A DNA stretch of 64,000 nt from Acorus gramineus (lineage: Eukaryota > Streptophyta > Magnoliopsida > Acorales > Acoraceae), in assembly GCA_030737835.1 (NCBI GenBank), contig CM060856.1, positions 17,277,116-17,341,115 of the forward strand, given 5' to 3'. The notes under the pieces are model-generated. The model made no database searches. It worked only from the letters and a program-made list of their open reading frames with translations, and was not told the DNA's origin. The translations under genes and the position numbers were made by a program. Of this stretch, positions 43,520 through 56,170 are shown piece after piece; positions within the stretch are counted from its first letter, which is position 1; each line of letters starts with the position of its first letter.

Positions 43520-46500
43520 ATGGACGATTACAAAAATGCCCCTACTGTCTATTTAAAACATGACATGGCCCCCTTGAAGGGTCCCTCATAAACCAATTGT
43601 GGGTGGAGCTCAGTGCAGTGAAAGTAAGTTGGGGGGTACCATGGTGCTGCATGGGAGACTTCAATATTACTCGTTGGGTTGAAGATTGAAACAGACTTGG
43701 AGGTATTACGGGAGATATGCGACAATTCTCGGACTGGATTGACTCTGAGGGTCTCACCAATCTTCCTCTGCCCTCTCAATCGTTCACATGGAGCAGTCTC
43801 CGCGAGGACCCGGCCATGGCCCATTTGGACAGAGTTCTTGTTGATAACTCATGAGAGGATGCCTTCCCTGCTTGTTCTCTTCGTTGCTTGCCACGTATCA
43901 TCTCGGACCACTGTCCACTTATTTTGAAAGGTGGTCTGTCATCAGCCAGCTGAACCCCATTTCGGTTTGAACATGGTGGTTACAGGCTGAAGGTTTCTCT
44001 GAAGTGGTCACTAACTCTTGGAGTTTTCCAGTTGAAGGGGTGAAAGGGGCCAAGAAAGTTGCTATCAAGCTCAAAAGATTGAAACATACTCTCAAAATAT
44101 GGAGCAGAGAGGCCAGGCTAAGAAAAAATGATCAAACCGCAAGAACGCTATAGCCCTCGACATCCATATGTACGACGCTCTGGAGGAATGTGGCCTATTG
44201 GGAGAGGAGGAACGAGAATCTTGGAACAACCTTAAAGTGGCCATGCTGCATATCCTTGGCATGGAAGAGGTGGAGTGGCGCTTATGCTCTAGGGCCATAT
44301 GTCTCAAGGAAGGAGATGGTAACACTGCTTTTTTTCACAAGACGACGAACGAACGGCAGAGATCAAATCAGAGCGCTCTGGTTTCTCACTTTCAAGAGAT
44401 GGCTAAGGCAAGGCGGGGTAAAAAAGTGGAATGGGCTGATGTCGAAATTCCCTCTCTCTCTCTCTGAAGATGATCGTTTTGCTCTGGACAGTCCATTCTC
44501 AGAGCAGGAGATAAGAAGGGCGGTTTTTGAATCGGAGGGAGACAAAGCTCTGGGGCCCGACAGTTTCAACACTCGGTTCTTTCAAGCTTTTTGGTAGGAA
44601 ATCAAGGCGGACATTCTTGATATGTTTGCTGAATTTCACTCTAGCTCCCAAGCGGTGGGCTGCCTTAATGCCATGTTCCTTGCTCTTGTTCCGAAGAAGG
44701 TTGGAGCGATTGAAGTCGCTGACTTTCGCCCGATCAGCCTTATTAATTGTTGCTAAGGTACTCGCAAATAGGCTGAAAGAGGTGCTCGAGAACCTGCTTG
44801 AAGCCAATCAAACAGCTTTTGTGCCAGGAAGATCTTTGCAAGAGGGGTTTCTAGCTGTTCAAGAAGCGATTGTAGGGACTCATCATTTGCACATGTTAGG
44901 TATCCTCATCAAGCTAGATTTCCAAAGGGCTTTTGACCAAGTTGACTGGCGTTTTCTACATAATGTTATGTCTAATCATGGTTTCAGTCAAACATGGATT
45001 CACATGATTTTCGATTGTCTATCGACAGCATATGGCTCTGGTCTAGTTAACGGAACTCCCTGCGGTTTCTTTCCTATCAAGCGCGGTCTTCGTCAAGGGG
45101 ACCCGTTATCGCCCTTTCTTTTTATTCTTGTGTCCAATGTCCTCAGCCGAATGCTGCTCCGAGCCGAAGCAAATGGCTGGATATAGGGACTTCAATGTGG
45201 ACGGTCTATGGAAACTCTCTCTCATGTGCTCTATGCGGACGACACTATGCTCTTATGTCCGTGTGAACCCAGATTCGTTCATGGTCTGATGTTCGTGGTC
45301 TCCATCTTTGGGTGGATGTCGGGCCTTTCTATTAATCGACACAAGTCAGCTTTCTTCGGGATCCATATGGAAGAAACGGCTCTGAGGAATATTGCTGCCA
45401 GGTTTTCCTGTCCTACTGGCCCTTTTCCAACTAAATACTTGGGTCTTCCCCTTAGCCTTCGCTCTCTCTCCAACTTTGACTGGGCTTCACTAGTGCAAAA
45501 ATTCAAAAAACGTCTCTCTGGGTGGTCTGGGAGACTACTAAGCATGGGAGGGAGGCTTGTTCTTCTTCAGTCTGTATTGACCAGCCTCCCCATATTCCTT
45601 CTCTCCCTCTTCAAGCTCCCTCGAACGATCCTTCATCAATTGAACATGCTGCATCGTTGATTTCTTTGGAACTGTTGTGGACAAGGAGCTCGGCGCGTTC
45701 ACCTTGCCAATTGGGAGAGGATTTGTCTGAGCAAGCGTAGGGGAGGTCTCGGGATTCAGGATCTTGAGCTACTTAACAGGGCTCTCCTCTCCAAGTGGGT
45801 GTGGAAGTTTGTGGCTGAACGGTCCGGTCTTTGGAAGATGGTGGTGTCCAGGGGCCTCCAAAGGAGATCCAATTGGTTACAGCTCCCTAAACCAAGCTCC
45901 TGCTCGTCGGTGGTATGGAAAAACATTGCCAAAGTGGGAGGGGTCGCTCTTGATGCGATTAAATGGCACCTTGGAAGGGGAGACCGTATTTGGTTCTGGT
46001 TTGCTCATTGGTGCGGAACGGGCCCTCTTATGGAGATCTATCCCCAACTGTTTGCAACAACTAGAAACAAAGAGGGGATGGTCCAAGATTTCTGGGGTCC
46101 ATCTACAAACAAAGGAGGATGGGTGCTTGTTCTCAACCATCAACTATTAGAAGAAGAATTCCTACACTACACATAGTGTTTCTGTGTTCTTGCAAACTTC
46201 AGATCTAATGCGGCAGTCAATGATATGCCGGTGTGGTCCATCCTTCCTCAAGTTTCTCGGTCTGCTCGGCGTACACCTGGTGGGATCAGCAAAGGCCTCT
46301 GAACGATCGGGTTTCCAGCAAAGTGAAGGAAATATGGAGCTGCAAGGCTCCCGTGAAGGTTCGGGCATTTCTTTGGCTTGCTCACAACGATCGTTTGTTA
46401 ATGCGTGCATATCGATCTCTTTGAATGCCCGGTGAATCGACCTCCTGCCCTCTTTGTGAAAATGGTATCGAAACCACCACTCATATCTTCTGTGAATGCC

Positions 46501-47030
46501 ATTTCACCATGGAAGTTTGGGAGTGTCTGGGAGAAGTTGTGGGATGCAGCTTGGCGCCCCGCTCTCTCGATCACTTCTGGCTCCTCGGCCGTAGCCTATT
46601 TCGTTGAGATGACAGGAGTGATCTAAGCAAGGTTAGGCAGATTTTGATCCCAGTCACCATGTGGGCCATCTAGCTGGGGAGAAACGAGCGGGTGTTCGGC
46701 TCTTCCTCAGTCTTGGTAGAAGGGATCGGGGATGCTGCCAAGCGATTTATCATTGCATGGGGTGTCTTTTGCATTGGGGCAACCTCAGTTTGTGTGCAGA
46801 GGAGCTCGCTGATGGTATCTGCCTAAATGTTTTTGATGGCTGGGAGTAATTGTGGGAGGCTGGTTAAACCTCTTACTTAGTTTCCCTTGATTACTTCCTT
46901 TTAAGCTTATCTGATTTGCTCTTTTCTTGCTTTATTTCCTGTTTGTTATTGTTCTCATGGATATGTACTCCTTTTATCTATATCAAAGAAATGGCAATCC
47001 CACCAGTTTCATTTTCAAAACAAAAAAAAA
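43520..47030 (+). mobile_element. L1-type LINE, 5'-truncated, many lesions
   Basis: Begins inside the AP endonuclease (WCCMGDFNI near 43640; IISDHCPLI near 43905) and runs through the reverse transcriptase ([37 protein letters not shown] at ~45230) to a zf-RVT domain CPLCENGIETTTHIFCEC (~46440-46495), ending in an A-rich tail at 47021-47030. From ~44527 to 46176 one frame holds, with in-frame stops near 45184 and 45658. Frame changes are seen before and after that stretch. TTGTAAAA at 43512-43519 and 47033-47040 may be the target duplication. The 5' border between 43520 and 43550 is uncertain because the first bases do not read as endonuclease. Confidence 0.88.
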
Positions 47031-47167
47031 CTTTGTAAAATCACACCCATATTCGTTGTGTTATGTGGGCCACTTCTAGAAAGCGTCTTTCAACGTGCTT
47101 TGAAATACCACCAAAATATACAACCACGAAATTTTTTTTTTTTTTTTTTTGCTTAGGGAATGCACAT

Positions 47168-47226
47168 GCCCATTTGGATGAGCGATCCGCGTTTCAATGG
47201 ATTAACCGTTGCTCATCTAAACGCCC
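47168..47226. repeat. Tiny 59-bp inverted-repeat element
   Basis: GCCCATTTGGATGAGC and GCTCATCTAAACGCCC are near-perfect inverses separated by 27 bp. No TSD. It may be an extreme deletion derivative of a Tourist-like MITE. Confidence 0.5.
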
Positions 47227-47512
47227 TTTAGTTTAACAAAAAATAAGATTTTGGGGATAAATTTTAAATTTTAGAAAATGAAAAGCCTATCAATTTTTTC
47301 TCTAATCATATTTATGAACATTGAAACACATAGTTCTAGCATTTAGTTAAGAAAATTTCATTATTTTCATTTCAAAGAGGATCATTGTCCTCATTTTATA
47401 CTGTTTTTCTATATCAAAAGAAATAAGTCATATATTCTCCAACAATTTGTCCCCCACTTATCATATTATCCTATCATTTATCCTCTTACAAAATCAGATC
47501 TCAAAGATTGAT
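47222..47512. mobile_element. MITE family D, copy 3
   Basis: TTAGTTTAACAAAAAATAAG at the left, AAAAGCCTATCAATTTTTTC inside and TTATCCTCTTACAAAATCAG at the right align with 7933-8240. More diverged than copy 1. Confidence 0.55.
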
Positions 47513-48204
47513 TAGCCTACCTAGATACTATTTGTTTTCTGTCATCATCTCTCATAAATACATACCATTTGCCATATCATGATCAAATGATCATGTATCA
47601 AATGACCATGGATAATGTAGAGCTAAAAATCTCTACAATTACATGATCTGATGTGTTCTCCTCTTAGGTTGACACGTGGTGTGAAAGACAAAGGTAGAGA
47701 TATCACGGGGAGAAATAATAATGGTGTGGTGTTTGCCACAGATCATGCGACACTCATGTGAGAAATCATTCTCAGGATTCAAAAAGCCCACACTTGCTGA
47801 AAAAAGTGAGTGAAATTTTCATTCATATCTTCCTAATTGACATCGTGAGCTATTTATAATTTTACCATAATGTGTAAGAACTGAAAAGTTACCACATAGT
47901 GTGTTCCTTGTCTTGCACGTAGCACAGGATGGTCATGCATCTAGTGTCTCTCATTTAGGCACGTGCTTTTGATCATTATTGATTCAGTCTTCAGATGAGT
48001 TGTTGACCATAGAAGTTAACCAACTCCATGTCATCCGATGCTTCTTATCTTTTTGTATTTCAATAGATTTATTTTACAATTTATCATATCAACTCATAGG
48101 TTGTTCTTTCACATTTCCCAACCTAAATCTTTGTAGGCAAACATGTATTGAGCATTCCATCCAACTAATTCACCATTTAGTTAACTCGTCGAACACCATC
48201 TAGC
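47513..48204. other. AT-rich spacer
   Basis: No gene, RNA or clear repeat boundary. The frame at 47979-48203 has no domain. Confidence 0.5.
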
Positions 48205-49335
48205 TCTTAATAGGACACGCCTATCCCCACACACCATTTGCCTAATAACACCAACAAAAAAAAACAAAAAACACATATATAAATTTAATTTGAACATCAC
48301 TTATCCCACAAACCATTCGACGGTCAACTTGTCAACCTTACTGTATAACAATCGACAGTTGATCTGTCAATCTTTATTTAATAAATTCGACAATCACTTT
48401 GTCAATCTTTCTTTACAACATTCGGCATTCTCCCTGTCAACCTTCCTTTACAAACTTCGACATAAGCTTTGTCAACCTTTATTTATAACTTTTGACAGTT
48501 GGTCTGTCGACCTGGGAGGGATTGTTCGATCTTCGCAATGTCGAACTAAATATTTTTTCAAAAGAAAACTTGAGACACATTCGATCATATTCAACATTCA
48601 ATGTACATCAAAATATCAACACATTCACATTACATTCAACACTCACATTACAATCACCACATAACTATTAATAAAAACACTTACACGAGAAGCAACAACT
48701 AATTCTTTCAACCTCTTTGCATTTGCATGCAAAGCTATTGTAGAAAATCAAAACCAATTAATCTAATCCGCATACTCTAATCTAAAATCAAAATCCCACA
48801 TTAAATATACATTTTTTTAAAACTCCATTTATCTCAAAATCCTCATTCCCTGAGTTTTTCTAAAATCTTTCAATTAAATAACCATACCCATTAACCCAAT
48901 CCTCACAAAGCCATAAACAATTAATGATTTTACTTTGCATTTAATGTTGAATGTGGTCAAATGTGTCTTAAGTTTTCTTTTGAAAAAATATTTGATTCAA
49001 CACTGTTAAGATCAAAGGTTATAAAGGAAAGTTGACAAAGATTCTGTAAAATGTTGTAAAGGAAGATTAACAGAGCTACTGTCAAAGTTTGTAAATGAAG
49101 GTTGACAAAAAGACTATCTAAGATTGTAAAGGAAGGTTAATAGGATCATTGTCGAATTTGTTAAATAAAGATTGACAGACCAACCGTCAATTGTTCTAAA
49201 GAAAGATTGACAGGTCTATCATTGAATGGTTGGTGGGATTAATGATATTTAAATTAAATTTATAAATATTTTTTTATTTTTTTAGTTGGTGTTACGAGGT
49301 AAATGGTTTGTGGCAGTTCTTAATAAGCCTTCATT
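48205..49335. mobile_element. Fold-back element with tandem-repeat arms, ~1.1 kb
   Basis: Left arm (48205-48600) and right arm (48940-49335) are inverse: CATTTGCCTAATAACACCAA against TTGGTGTTACGAGGTAAATG, and TTTTTTCAAAAGAAAACTTG against AAGTTTTCTTTTGAAAAAAT. Within each arm, ~42-bp units repeat 5-6 times (TTCGACAxTxxxxTGTCAAxCTTTxTTTAxAA on the left, its inverse on the right). The spacer of ~330 bp is ordinary AT-rich sequence. No coding capacity. Superfamily not established. Confidence 0.75.
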
Positions 49336-50237
49336 CGGTCATTTCAACCATGAAACCCATCAGGCTGCGACACGTGTTTATCATGAAACGTCTTTGTGAG
49401 TGTCTCATTGTTTTTATTTCTCACAAATTAATTTCATTTAGTCTCATCTTATAAAACATGTATATTACATATTTTTTGAATTTTTTATAAACAGATGAAG
49501 TACACTCCTCTTAAAAAGATTCGTAACATGTGTAAACTTACACGTGGGTCCGTAAAGACAGTGTGAGTAACATTTTTTTTTGACAATTAACAAAATTATC
49601 ATTTAAATCAATATTAGTAAAAATAGTACCGAATGAAGAATATTTGTAAAAACTAGCACTGGTTAGCGCTGATCATTTTATATACGACGACCTCCTTTGT
49701 TTGTTTTTTCGTTAAGATCACTATTTCTTCTCTTTTAATTTCTATTTAATTAAATTTTAATGGTTGAGATTTTTTTAACATATATTCGGTTGAAAGTTTT
49801 TTTTTTTAAAAAAATATATCTAGTTGATAAGATAATCATATAAGATTTGTTTATACAATTAAATTTTAAGGATAGGACTTTTGATTTGGTGGAGCAATAT
49901 ATGGAAAGAGGTTATTTTTTTAGCCACTCAAATTTAATTAAAAATTTTAATCGATTAATATAAATAAATTTTTAATATTTAATCAAATGAGAAGAAGTAG
50001 TGATCTTAACAAAAAAAAACAAAGGATATATAACGTCTCCCTTAAAAAAACGCAAAATCACTTAAGGCATCTCTAATGTAAAAAATAAAAAATAAAAAAA
50101 ACAATAAGTGATCTCCAGTATTAATTTTGTTAATATTAGTTTAATCGATATTATTTTTGCTAATTACCCTTTTTCGATCAAACAATATCGTTTCCTTATC
50201 TCCAAAACAGGAGGTCCTCTCTCTCTCGCTCTCGTTC
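49336..50237. other. Spacer and TraB-gene 5' flank
   Basis: AT-rich with an inverted pair around CACTATTTCTTCTCTTTTAA (49721) and GAGAAGAAGTAGTGATCTTA (49989), probably a MITE of ~300 bp. A pyrimidine patch CTCTCTCTCGCTCTCG (50218-50233) sits just before the TraB ATG, as in many plant leaders. Confidence 0.5.
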
Positions 50238-53200
50238 ATGGAGACTCTCGCTTCGTTTGTCTCACCAAACCCCAACAATGCCTTCCTCTCCATCTCCTCT
50301 TCCCGATCCCTCCCGAGGCCCTCCTCCCGCCTCAGAAACCCTAGCGCGTCGATCCGCCCTCCCCCGCCGGGTTTCGATTACAGGGACTCGGAGGTCGTCG
50401 CCGACACTCGAGCAGCGGTGGCCGGGTCGCACCCGGATCTGCTCGACCTGGTCGATCGTGGGAGTCTCGTCGTGGTGGAGAAGCGGCGGTTCGGCCCCGT
50501 CCCGTCCTGGCGGGAGGGCTTCGCGGAACCCGAGGCGATATGGCTTGTCGGAACCACCCACCTCTCCGAGGCATCCGCCTCGGAAGTCGGGCGCGTCGTG
50601 AGGTCCCTGAGGCCGGACAATGTCGTCGTTGAACTCTGTCGGAGCAGGCAAGCCCTTTGAACAATCCGAAATTGAAATTTCAATATTTGATTCTTCTGTG
50701 TTGTTGTTTTTTTATTGGTTCGAACTAATTTGGGTTTTAGCAGAGTCTGACTTTCAGGGCTGGGATAATGTACGCTTCCAAAGATGGGGACGCTGAACCG
50801 GTCCTGAAATCGAACATGTTCTCTTTGGGCGGATCGCGGTTTTTCGACGCCATCAGTCGCAGCATAAACTTGGGCGAGTCTCGAACTTGAAATTTGCATT
50901 GAATTGAAACTTTGTGGTGTCAATACATTAATTAATAGACCGAAATATATGTGCTTGTTTGGTTACCTACTTTTAGAGGTTTTGAGAGAACTCATCAGGC
51001 TTTTGTTTTTCTTTTATCCCATTGAACGATTCTATATTGGGGTGAAGCGCACAATGTTTATAAAAAGAAAGAAGATTATCATATCATGATGGAGTTGGCT
51101 ATGGAACATAACTTTGTTATTTTAATTATGAAGTGAAAAAGATTTTATAATGCGGTTATGTGGTTTTAATTGAAACAGAAGGTTGAAGGTGGCACAGTAG
51201 GTAGGACCACCATTGACCATGTCATTGGTAAATTATATAATTACTTCCTTGGAAGAATGAATGACTGCTGGGATATGATATTCCAAGAACTGGCAAGACA
51301 TCTTTCTTCAACCAAATCTCTGTTTGTGATTCTTCATCCAGGAAATGATAAACTCGTTGTCCTGTTTGATGAGGTGAAATGAAACTATATGTAATTCATA
51401 GAGGGAAATCACTTCCACAGTGTTAAGAATATGGTTGTTGAAGGAATTTATGTTGTAGTTTTGGTTTTAGCATGGCTTGCCTATGTATTTGTACTTTCCT
51501 TGCTTGTTAACCTAGGGAATACAAGAGTAGAATTTCATGTGATGGTGCAAAATAAACATTTTAAACCGTATGTGAGGGTGACACTATCATCTTCTGAAGA
51601 GTGGCTAAGAAAATACTGAAATTTAACTTTCTACAAGTGTGAATCATGTAATTTATTATTGATTTGTTTGTCATGCCAGGGGGTCAGAGTGCTCTTGCAT
51701 TGAGATTGCTGCTGGCAGTTTTCTCTTCAAAATTGTCTACTGATGCCAACCGTCCATTTGGTGATGAGGTGAGACTTATTATTTTTCGTATAATGAAAAT
51801 TTATTGTCAGAAAGAACTTCTTAAGTGACTTTGTTCAATTTTTCTTTTTGCTCACAGTTCCGTGCGGCTAGGATAGCATCCGAAGAGGTTGGATCTCAAA
51901 TAGTTTTGGGTGACCGGCCAATTGAAATAACTGTATGTGACTCTATTCTAGCGAGGCATTGAACATGTGCCAAGTGACTCAGTGGGGTTTAGAACTAGCC
52001 AAATATTCATTTTTCACTTTTTCAATGTTGACTTCCTCCACTGTTGGTTGTGCTAATCTTTTTTGTGTCAATTTCACAGATTCTGTGTGAATTTCACTGA
52101 CATCCATCTCTTTCCAGCTTGAACGGGCATGGGATGCTCTCACATTGAAAGAGAAACAGAACCTAATTGTCTCTCTCTTTCGGGGAATAACTTCTCCATC
52201 ATCTGATATGTCTGGAAAAAATCTAGAGGTAACCTCCTCTTTTTTTTTCCCATTTTGCTTTTCATGTGGACACGAGTTAAGGCCATTGATGTATTTTCAT
52301 ATTCTAATGTGCCTATTAAAATGCATGGTAATGGTCCTTGTCCGATACATGCTATTTGTACATTGAGGACTTTCTGAGTTGTTTATGACTGGATAAGTTG
52401 ACTGGTCATACCAAACATTTTTCTGGTGCAAATTGTGAATTGTCAATGAACAGAAAAGTTGACCAACACTTGCATAGGCGGTGGAGTCGCCCTGAAGACT
52501 TGATATACAATGCTAGGCTTATAATTGTCAAACTTAGTGAAGTTGTTAGACAAATCCTTCCAACGCCATGAAAATTTTATTATTAAAAAAATAAACATAC
52601 GAGAGCTTTGACAAGGACATAAAGCCTAACCTCCAAACCATGTTTTGGATGTGATCAGATTGCTTTTCCAGCATTCAATTGCCATGGATGATAGATGTAT
52701 ATTTTTGGTGCAATTCATTTTTTTTTTTTTTTTGCAACTAATTTTGATCCTCCCTGTTGTCTGAGCATGACTTCCATCTTCAAAATCTCTTTGGTACCAC
52801 TTTGTTGTTGGAGTGTAGGATGGAGTAGCAGATGGAAGCCCTTTCCAACTGTATAAGAAGCTGAGTGTTTCGTTTCCATCACTCTTGCAGCCTCTGATAT
52901 ATGAGCGTGATACGGTATAGTTTTCTTGTAAGAAACACATGACCACATACATTTGTAGGCTCACACACTCTCACTTGTGTTGATTAAGTGATTAAATCTG
53001 GACTAACAATAATGCTTTATGTTTCTTTCAGTACCTTTCATGGTCTCTGAAGAGAAGCAAAGCTGTAAATAACAGTAAGAAAGTAGTTGGCATCATCGGG
53101 AAAGGTCACTTGAACGGAGTAATATATGCGCTGGTGTCAGACCTGGGAGACCTCCGCTTCCGTGATCTTGCTGGGCAGAGGTCTGCTAATGGAGGTTCTG

Positions 53201-53298
53201 GCAATTGGACTGGAAACCTTGTGAAGGGTTTAGTGAGGGACACCATTATAGGCTTCGCAGTGTGGGCTTTGTTTGAACAGTTGAAGACTTCACCTTAA
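50238..53298 (+). CDS. TraB/PrgY-domain family protein (At1g05270-like), seven exons
   Basis: Exons are 50238-50647, 50758-50873, 51680-51768, 51858-51932, 52118-52228, 52819-52914 and 53032-53298 (stop TAA), giving 387 residues, close to the Arabidopsis relative. The N-terminus (METLASFVSPNPN, then Ser/Arg-rich to ~40) looks like a plastid or mitochondrial transit peptide. TraB-fold motifs follow: WLVGTTHLS (102-110), NVVVELCRSR (128-137) and, near the end, GIIGKGHLNGV. A hydrophobic TIIGFAVWALFEQL close to the C-terminus may anchor it in a membrane. The biochemical role of plant TraB proteins is not settled. Introns 3-6 are GT-AG. Intron 1 (AG|GCAAGC) and intron 2 (GG|GCGAGT) must use GC donors to keep the conserved CRSR-AGIMY and LG-GQSAL joins in frame. 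The start ATG is the first in frame in a GC-rich exon. Confidence 0.94.
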
Positions 53299-54030
53299 GT
53301 TGCACATCTGATGTCCATTCTTTATAGCTGATATTTCTTCCTTTTGTTCAATGATAAATTGATAACAATTGGGATGTTATATTATAGTTTTACACGAAAA
53401 CAGATGATCTTCAGGCTTCGGTTTAGGATACAATGGTTCTCAATGAATTGTGCTGTATTACAATCAGTCTCATTTTTGTTTTATTTTGCGTGGTATTCAT
53501 ATAAATTTATTTGGAAGGTTGGGAATGAGACCATAATTGGGACTGTTCAGAACATTATCTCCTCAATGGACACACTCAGTTGTATCAATGTTCACTTTTC
53601 AGTAACTTTGTAGCTCGATAGGACTCTTGTATAAAAAGTAATATAATTCTTTTTCTTGTATATACATAGTTTGTACCCTCTATGTATATACGCTAGAGTA
53701 AATTTGTCCTTCATAAAATCAATGGTAGCATATGTTATTGAGAATTGTTGGATTTTCTGTGGTAAAAATGATACATCCAGTCTCTCATCTCATGTACATC
53801 CCCAGGTGTTCTGATTTTTTCTTAAAATACATATTAGAGTAAATATTTAGTTATCCAGTATATATTTTTTTTCTGAAAAGAAAAAAAAAACTTTTTATAC
53901 ATTGCACTATATACTTTGGGTACTGTATTTGAATTATAAACGGAGCTGTAAAATAGATTGAGCTTATCAACGTTGTATTCTATATCCTTATAATGAAGAA
54001 TTGGACCCAAGCTAATCACATGGGAATAGC
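53299..54030. other. TraB-gene 3' flank
   Basis: Presumed 3' UTR then AT-rich spacer up to the hAT TSD at 54031. Frames at 53344-53613 and 53834-54019 are judged chance. Confidence 0.5.
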
Positions 54031-54038
54031 AATGTAAC

Positions 54039-54546
54039 TAGGCCTGTCAACGGTTGAGATTGTCGGGTCCTTCGAGTCGGGTCAGGTCGGGTCGATCCAT
54101 TAACAAGTTCTGGTCAGACAAAGAGAAGTTTAGAAACTTTTCAAGGGCCTATTTTTCTTTTTAATAGAGTCTAATGTATTATAAATAGTTCTTTATTATT
54201 TTGATTTTTAAATGTTTTATAAGGGAACATTTGGAATACGGTTGGGATTATTATGCTTTTACGTGAAGTCAAAAGATTGTAAAAATATTTTAAATGTTTA
54301 AAATTTTAAATGATTATTCAATATTTAGTTATAAATGTTTGGTTGAATCATGAGTGTTAGGTTGGATCATAAATAAAAAAAATTACATAATATTTGGGTT
54401 TGGTCAATCGGGTCCAACAGGTCCATAGGATCGGGTTGGGGTGGACCCAGACCCGACCCGTTTTGATTGTCGGGTCCTTCGGATCAGGTCTTTACGCCTT
54501 TTATCGGGTTGGATCCGGGTCGACCAGCTACCCGTTGACATGCCTA
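54039..54546. mobile_element. Non-autonomous hAT element with perfect 8-bp TSD
   Basis: TAGGCCTGTCAACGG at the left and CCGTTGACATGCCTA at the right are inverse with one mismatch. AATGTAAC flanks both ends (54031-54038 and 54547-54554). Subterminal words are CGGGTCGGGTC-like. The terminal motif resembles that of 10037-10588 (TAAGCCTGTCA), so the two probably share one transposase source. Confidence 0.9.
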
Positions 54547-54590
54547 AATGTAACGATCAGTAGACCCAGGTGAATAACATAATGTAGCAC

Positions 54591-55494
54591 TGAGTGCTGC
54601 TCATTTGCTCATATGATAAAGAGTTTGATTATTTATTTAACAAGTATATATTTAAAGATTATTTTGAAATTTGATTAATGAACTCAAATGTGTTAGATGA
54701 ATAAATCAATAAATATAATAATTGACATATTAATTTAGAACGTGTTATATTAAGTTTATATTTATTAAATAAATAATATAAAATAGTTTTAAGATGTACC
54801 TAATGGATCGTCAAATCCTTAATATTCACATTCTTAGACAAATTATCAATATTATTTATATTACACATATCATATTATTGAAGAATATTAAATGCTTGGA
54901 AGCTATGTTATGCTTAGACCATGTTTAAAACCAATAGTTAAACCAATTCGCCTCAGGTAATTTAAAGTTATGTTCTTTATATTTAGATTTTAGTATTTAA
55001 ATGTTAAAATCAACGGAAAATAGTTTTTATGGAAATGCTGAGTGCTGCTCATTTGCTCATATGATAAAGAGTTTGATTATTTATTTAACAAGTATATATT
55101 TAGAGATTATTTTGAAATTTGATTAATGAACTCAAATGTGCTAGATAAATCAATAAATATAATAATTGACATATTAATTTAGAACGTGTTATATTAAGTT
55201 TATATTTATTAAATAAATAATATAAAATAGTTTTAACTTTTAAGATGTACCTAGTGGATCGTCAAATCCTTAATATTCACATTCTTAGACAAATTATCAA
55301 TATTATTTATATTACACATATCATATTATTGAAGAATATTAAATGCTTGGAAGCTATGTTAATTATGCTTAGACCACGTTTAAAACCAATAGTTAAACCA
55401 ATTCACCTCAGGTAATTTAAAGTTATGTTCTTTGTTATTAAATTTTAGTATCTAAATGTTAAAATCAACGGAAAATAGTTTTTATGGAAATGCT
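54591..55494. repeat. Direct tandem duplication, two ~450-bp units
   Basis: Unit 1 (54591-55038) and unit 2 (55039-55494) both start TGAGTGCTGCTCATTTGCTC and end TTTTTATGGAAATGC. They are nearly identical apart from a few indels (for example an extra AACTTTT in unit 2) and scattered substitutions. AT-rich, non-coding. Confidence 0.92.
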
Positions 55495-55574
55495 GATTAT
55501 GAAAAAAATTAGTTCAAAATGAAAAATGTTTAGACACAACTATGTTTACAACCCTATGTGTAGGCGCTGCACAC

Positions 55575-56170
55575 ATTTTAAATTTGAAAAAAATCCATAC
55601 AACCCTCTGAAATCTAATCGAAATCCATATTACCCCTTAATTTTTCTTTAAATCCATATAACCCCCTGAAAACAACTAGTAAATCCACATAACCCCCTGA
55701 ATAAAATTTTCGTTAATAAATAATGAATATCTTGTGAATATTTTATTTGGTTAACTTTGATTGAAAACACAATATACTAAAAAAATCACTACAATAGGTT
55801 AAAAATGTGAAAAATCTTATAAAAATGACAATTTTACCTTCTCTTGATATATTATAAAACCCTATCCGGAGGGTAAAATCATCATTTATATAAGATTTTT
55901 CACATTTTTAACACATTATAGAGTTTTTTTGATATACTATGTTTTCTATTTGTCTAAGAATGTGAATATGAAGGATTTCAGTCAGGTAAAAAACCCCACG
56001 TAAACTATTCAAAATCTATATAATCATCTGAAAACACTTATGTAAATTTAAATAACTCAGTTAAATTTTTGTTAACAAATGATAAATATTATGTAAATAT
56101 TCTGTTTGATTAAAAATGAAACATATAATCTAATAAATTGTATAGATCATATATGTATTTATGAAAAATA
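55575..56170. mobile_element. MITE family E, decayed copies
   Basis: Repeated AATCCATATAACCCCCTGAA-type words (55590-55700), GTAAAATCATCATTTATATA, TTTTTCACATTTTTAACACA and GATATACTATGTTTTCTAT parallel 24470-24955. A second start in the same orientation (AAACTATTCAAAATCTATAT) appears at 56000. These probably represent two overlapping old insertions. Confidence 0.5.

Noticed and set aside
51170-51619. Open frames inside TraB intron 2
   Set aside because: Not needed for the conserved TraB protein and not flanked by usable splice sites in frame; treated as intronic.
52626-52964. Minus-strand frame across TraB exon 6
   Set aside because: It is antisense to the exon at 52819-52914 and contains a poly-A-derived Lys run.
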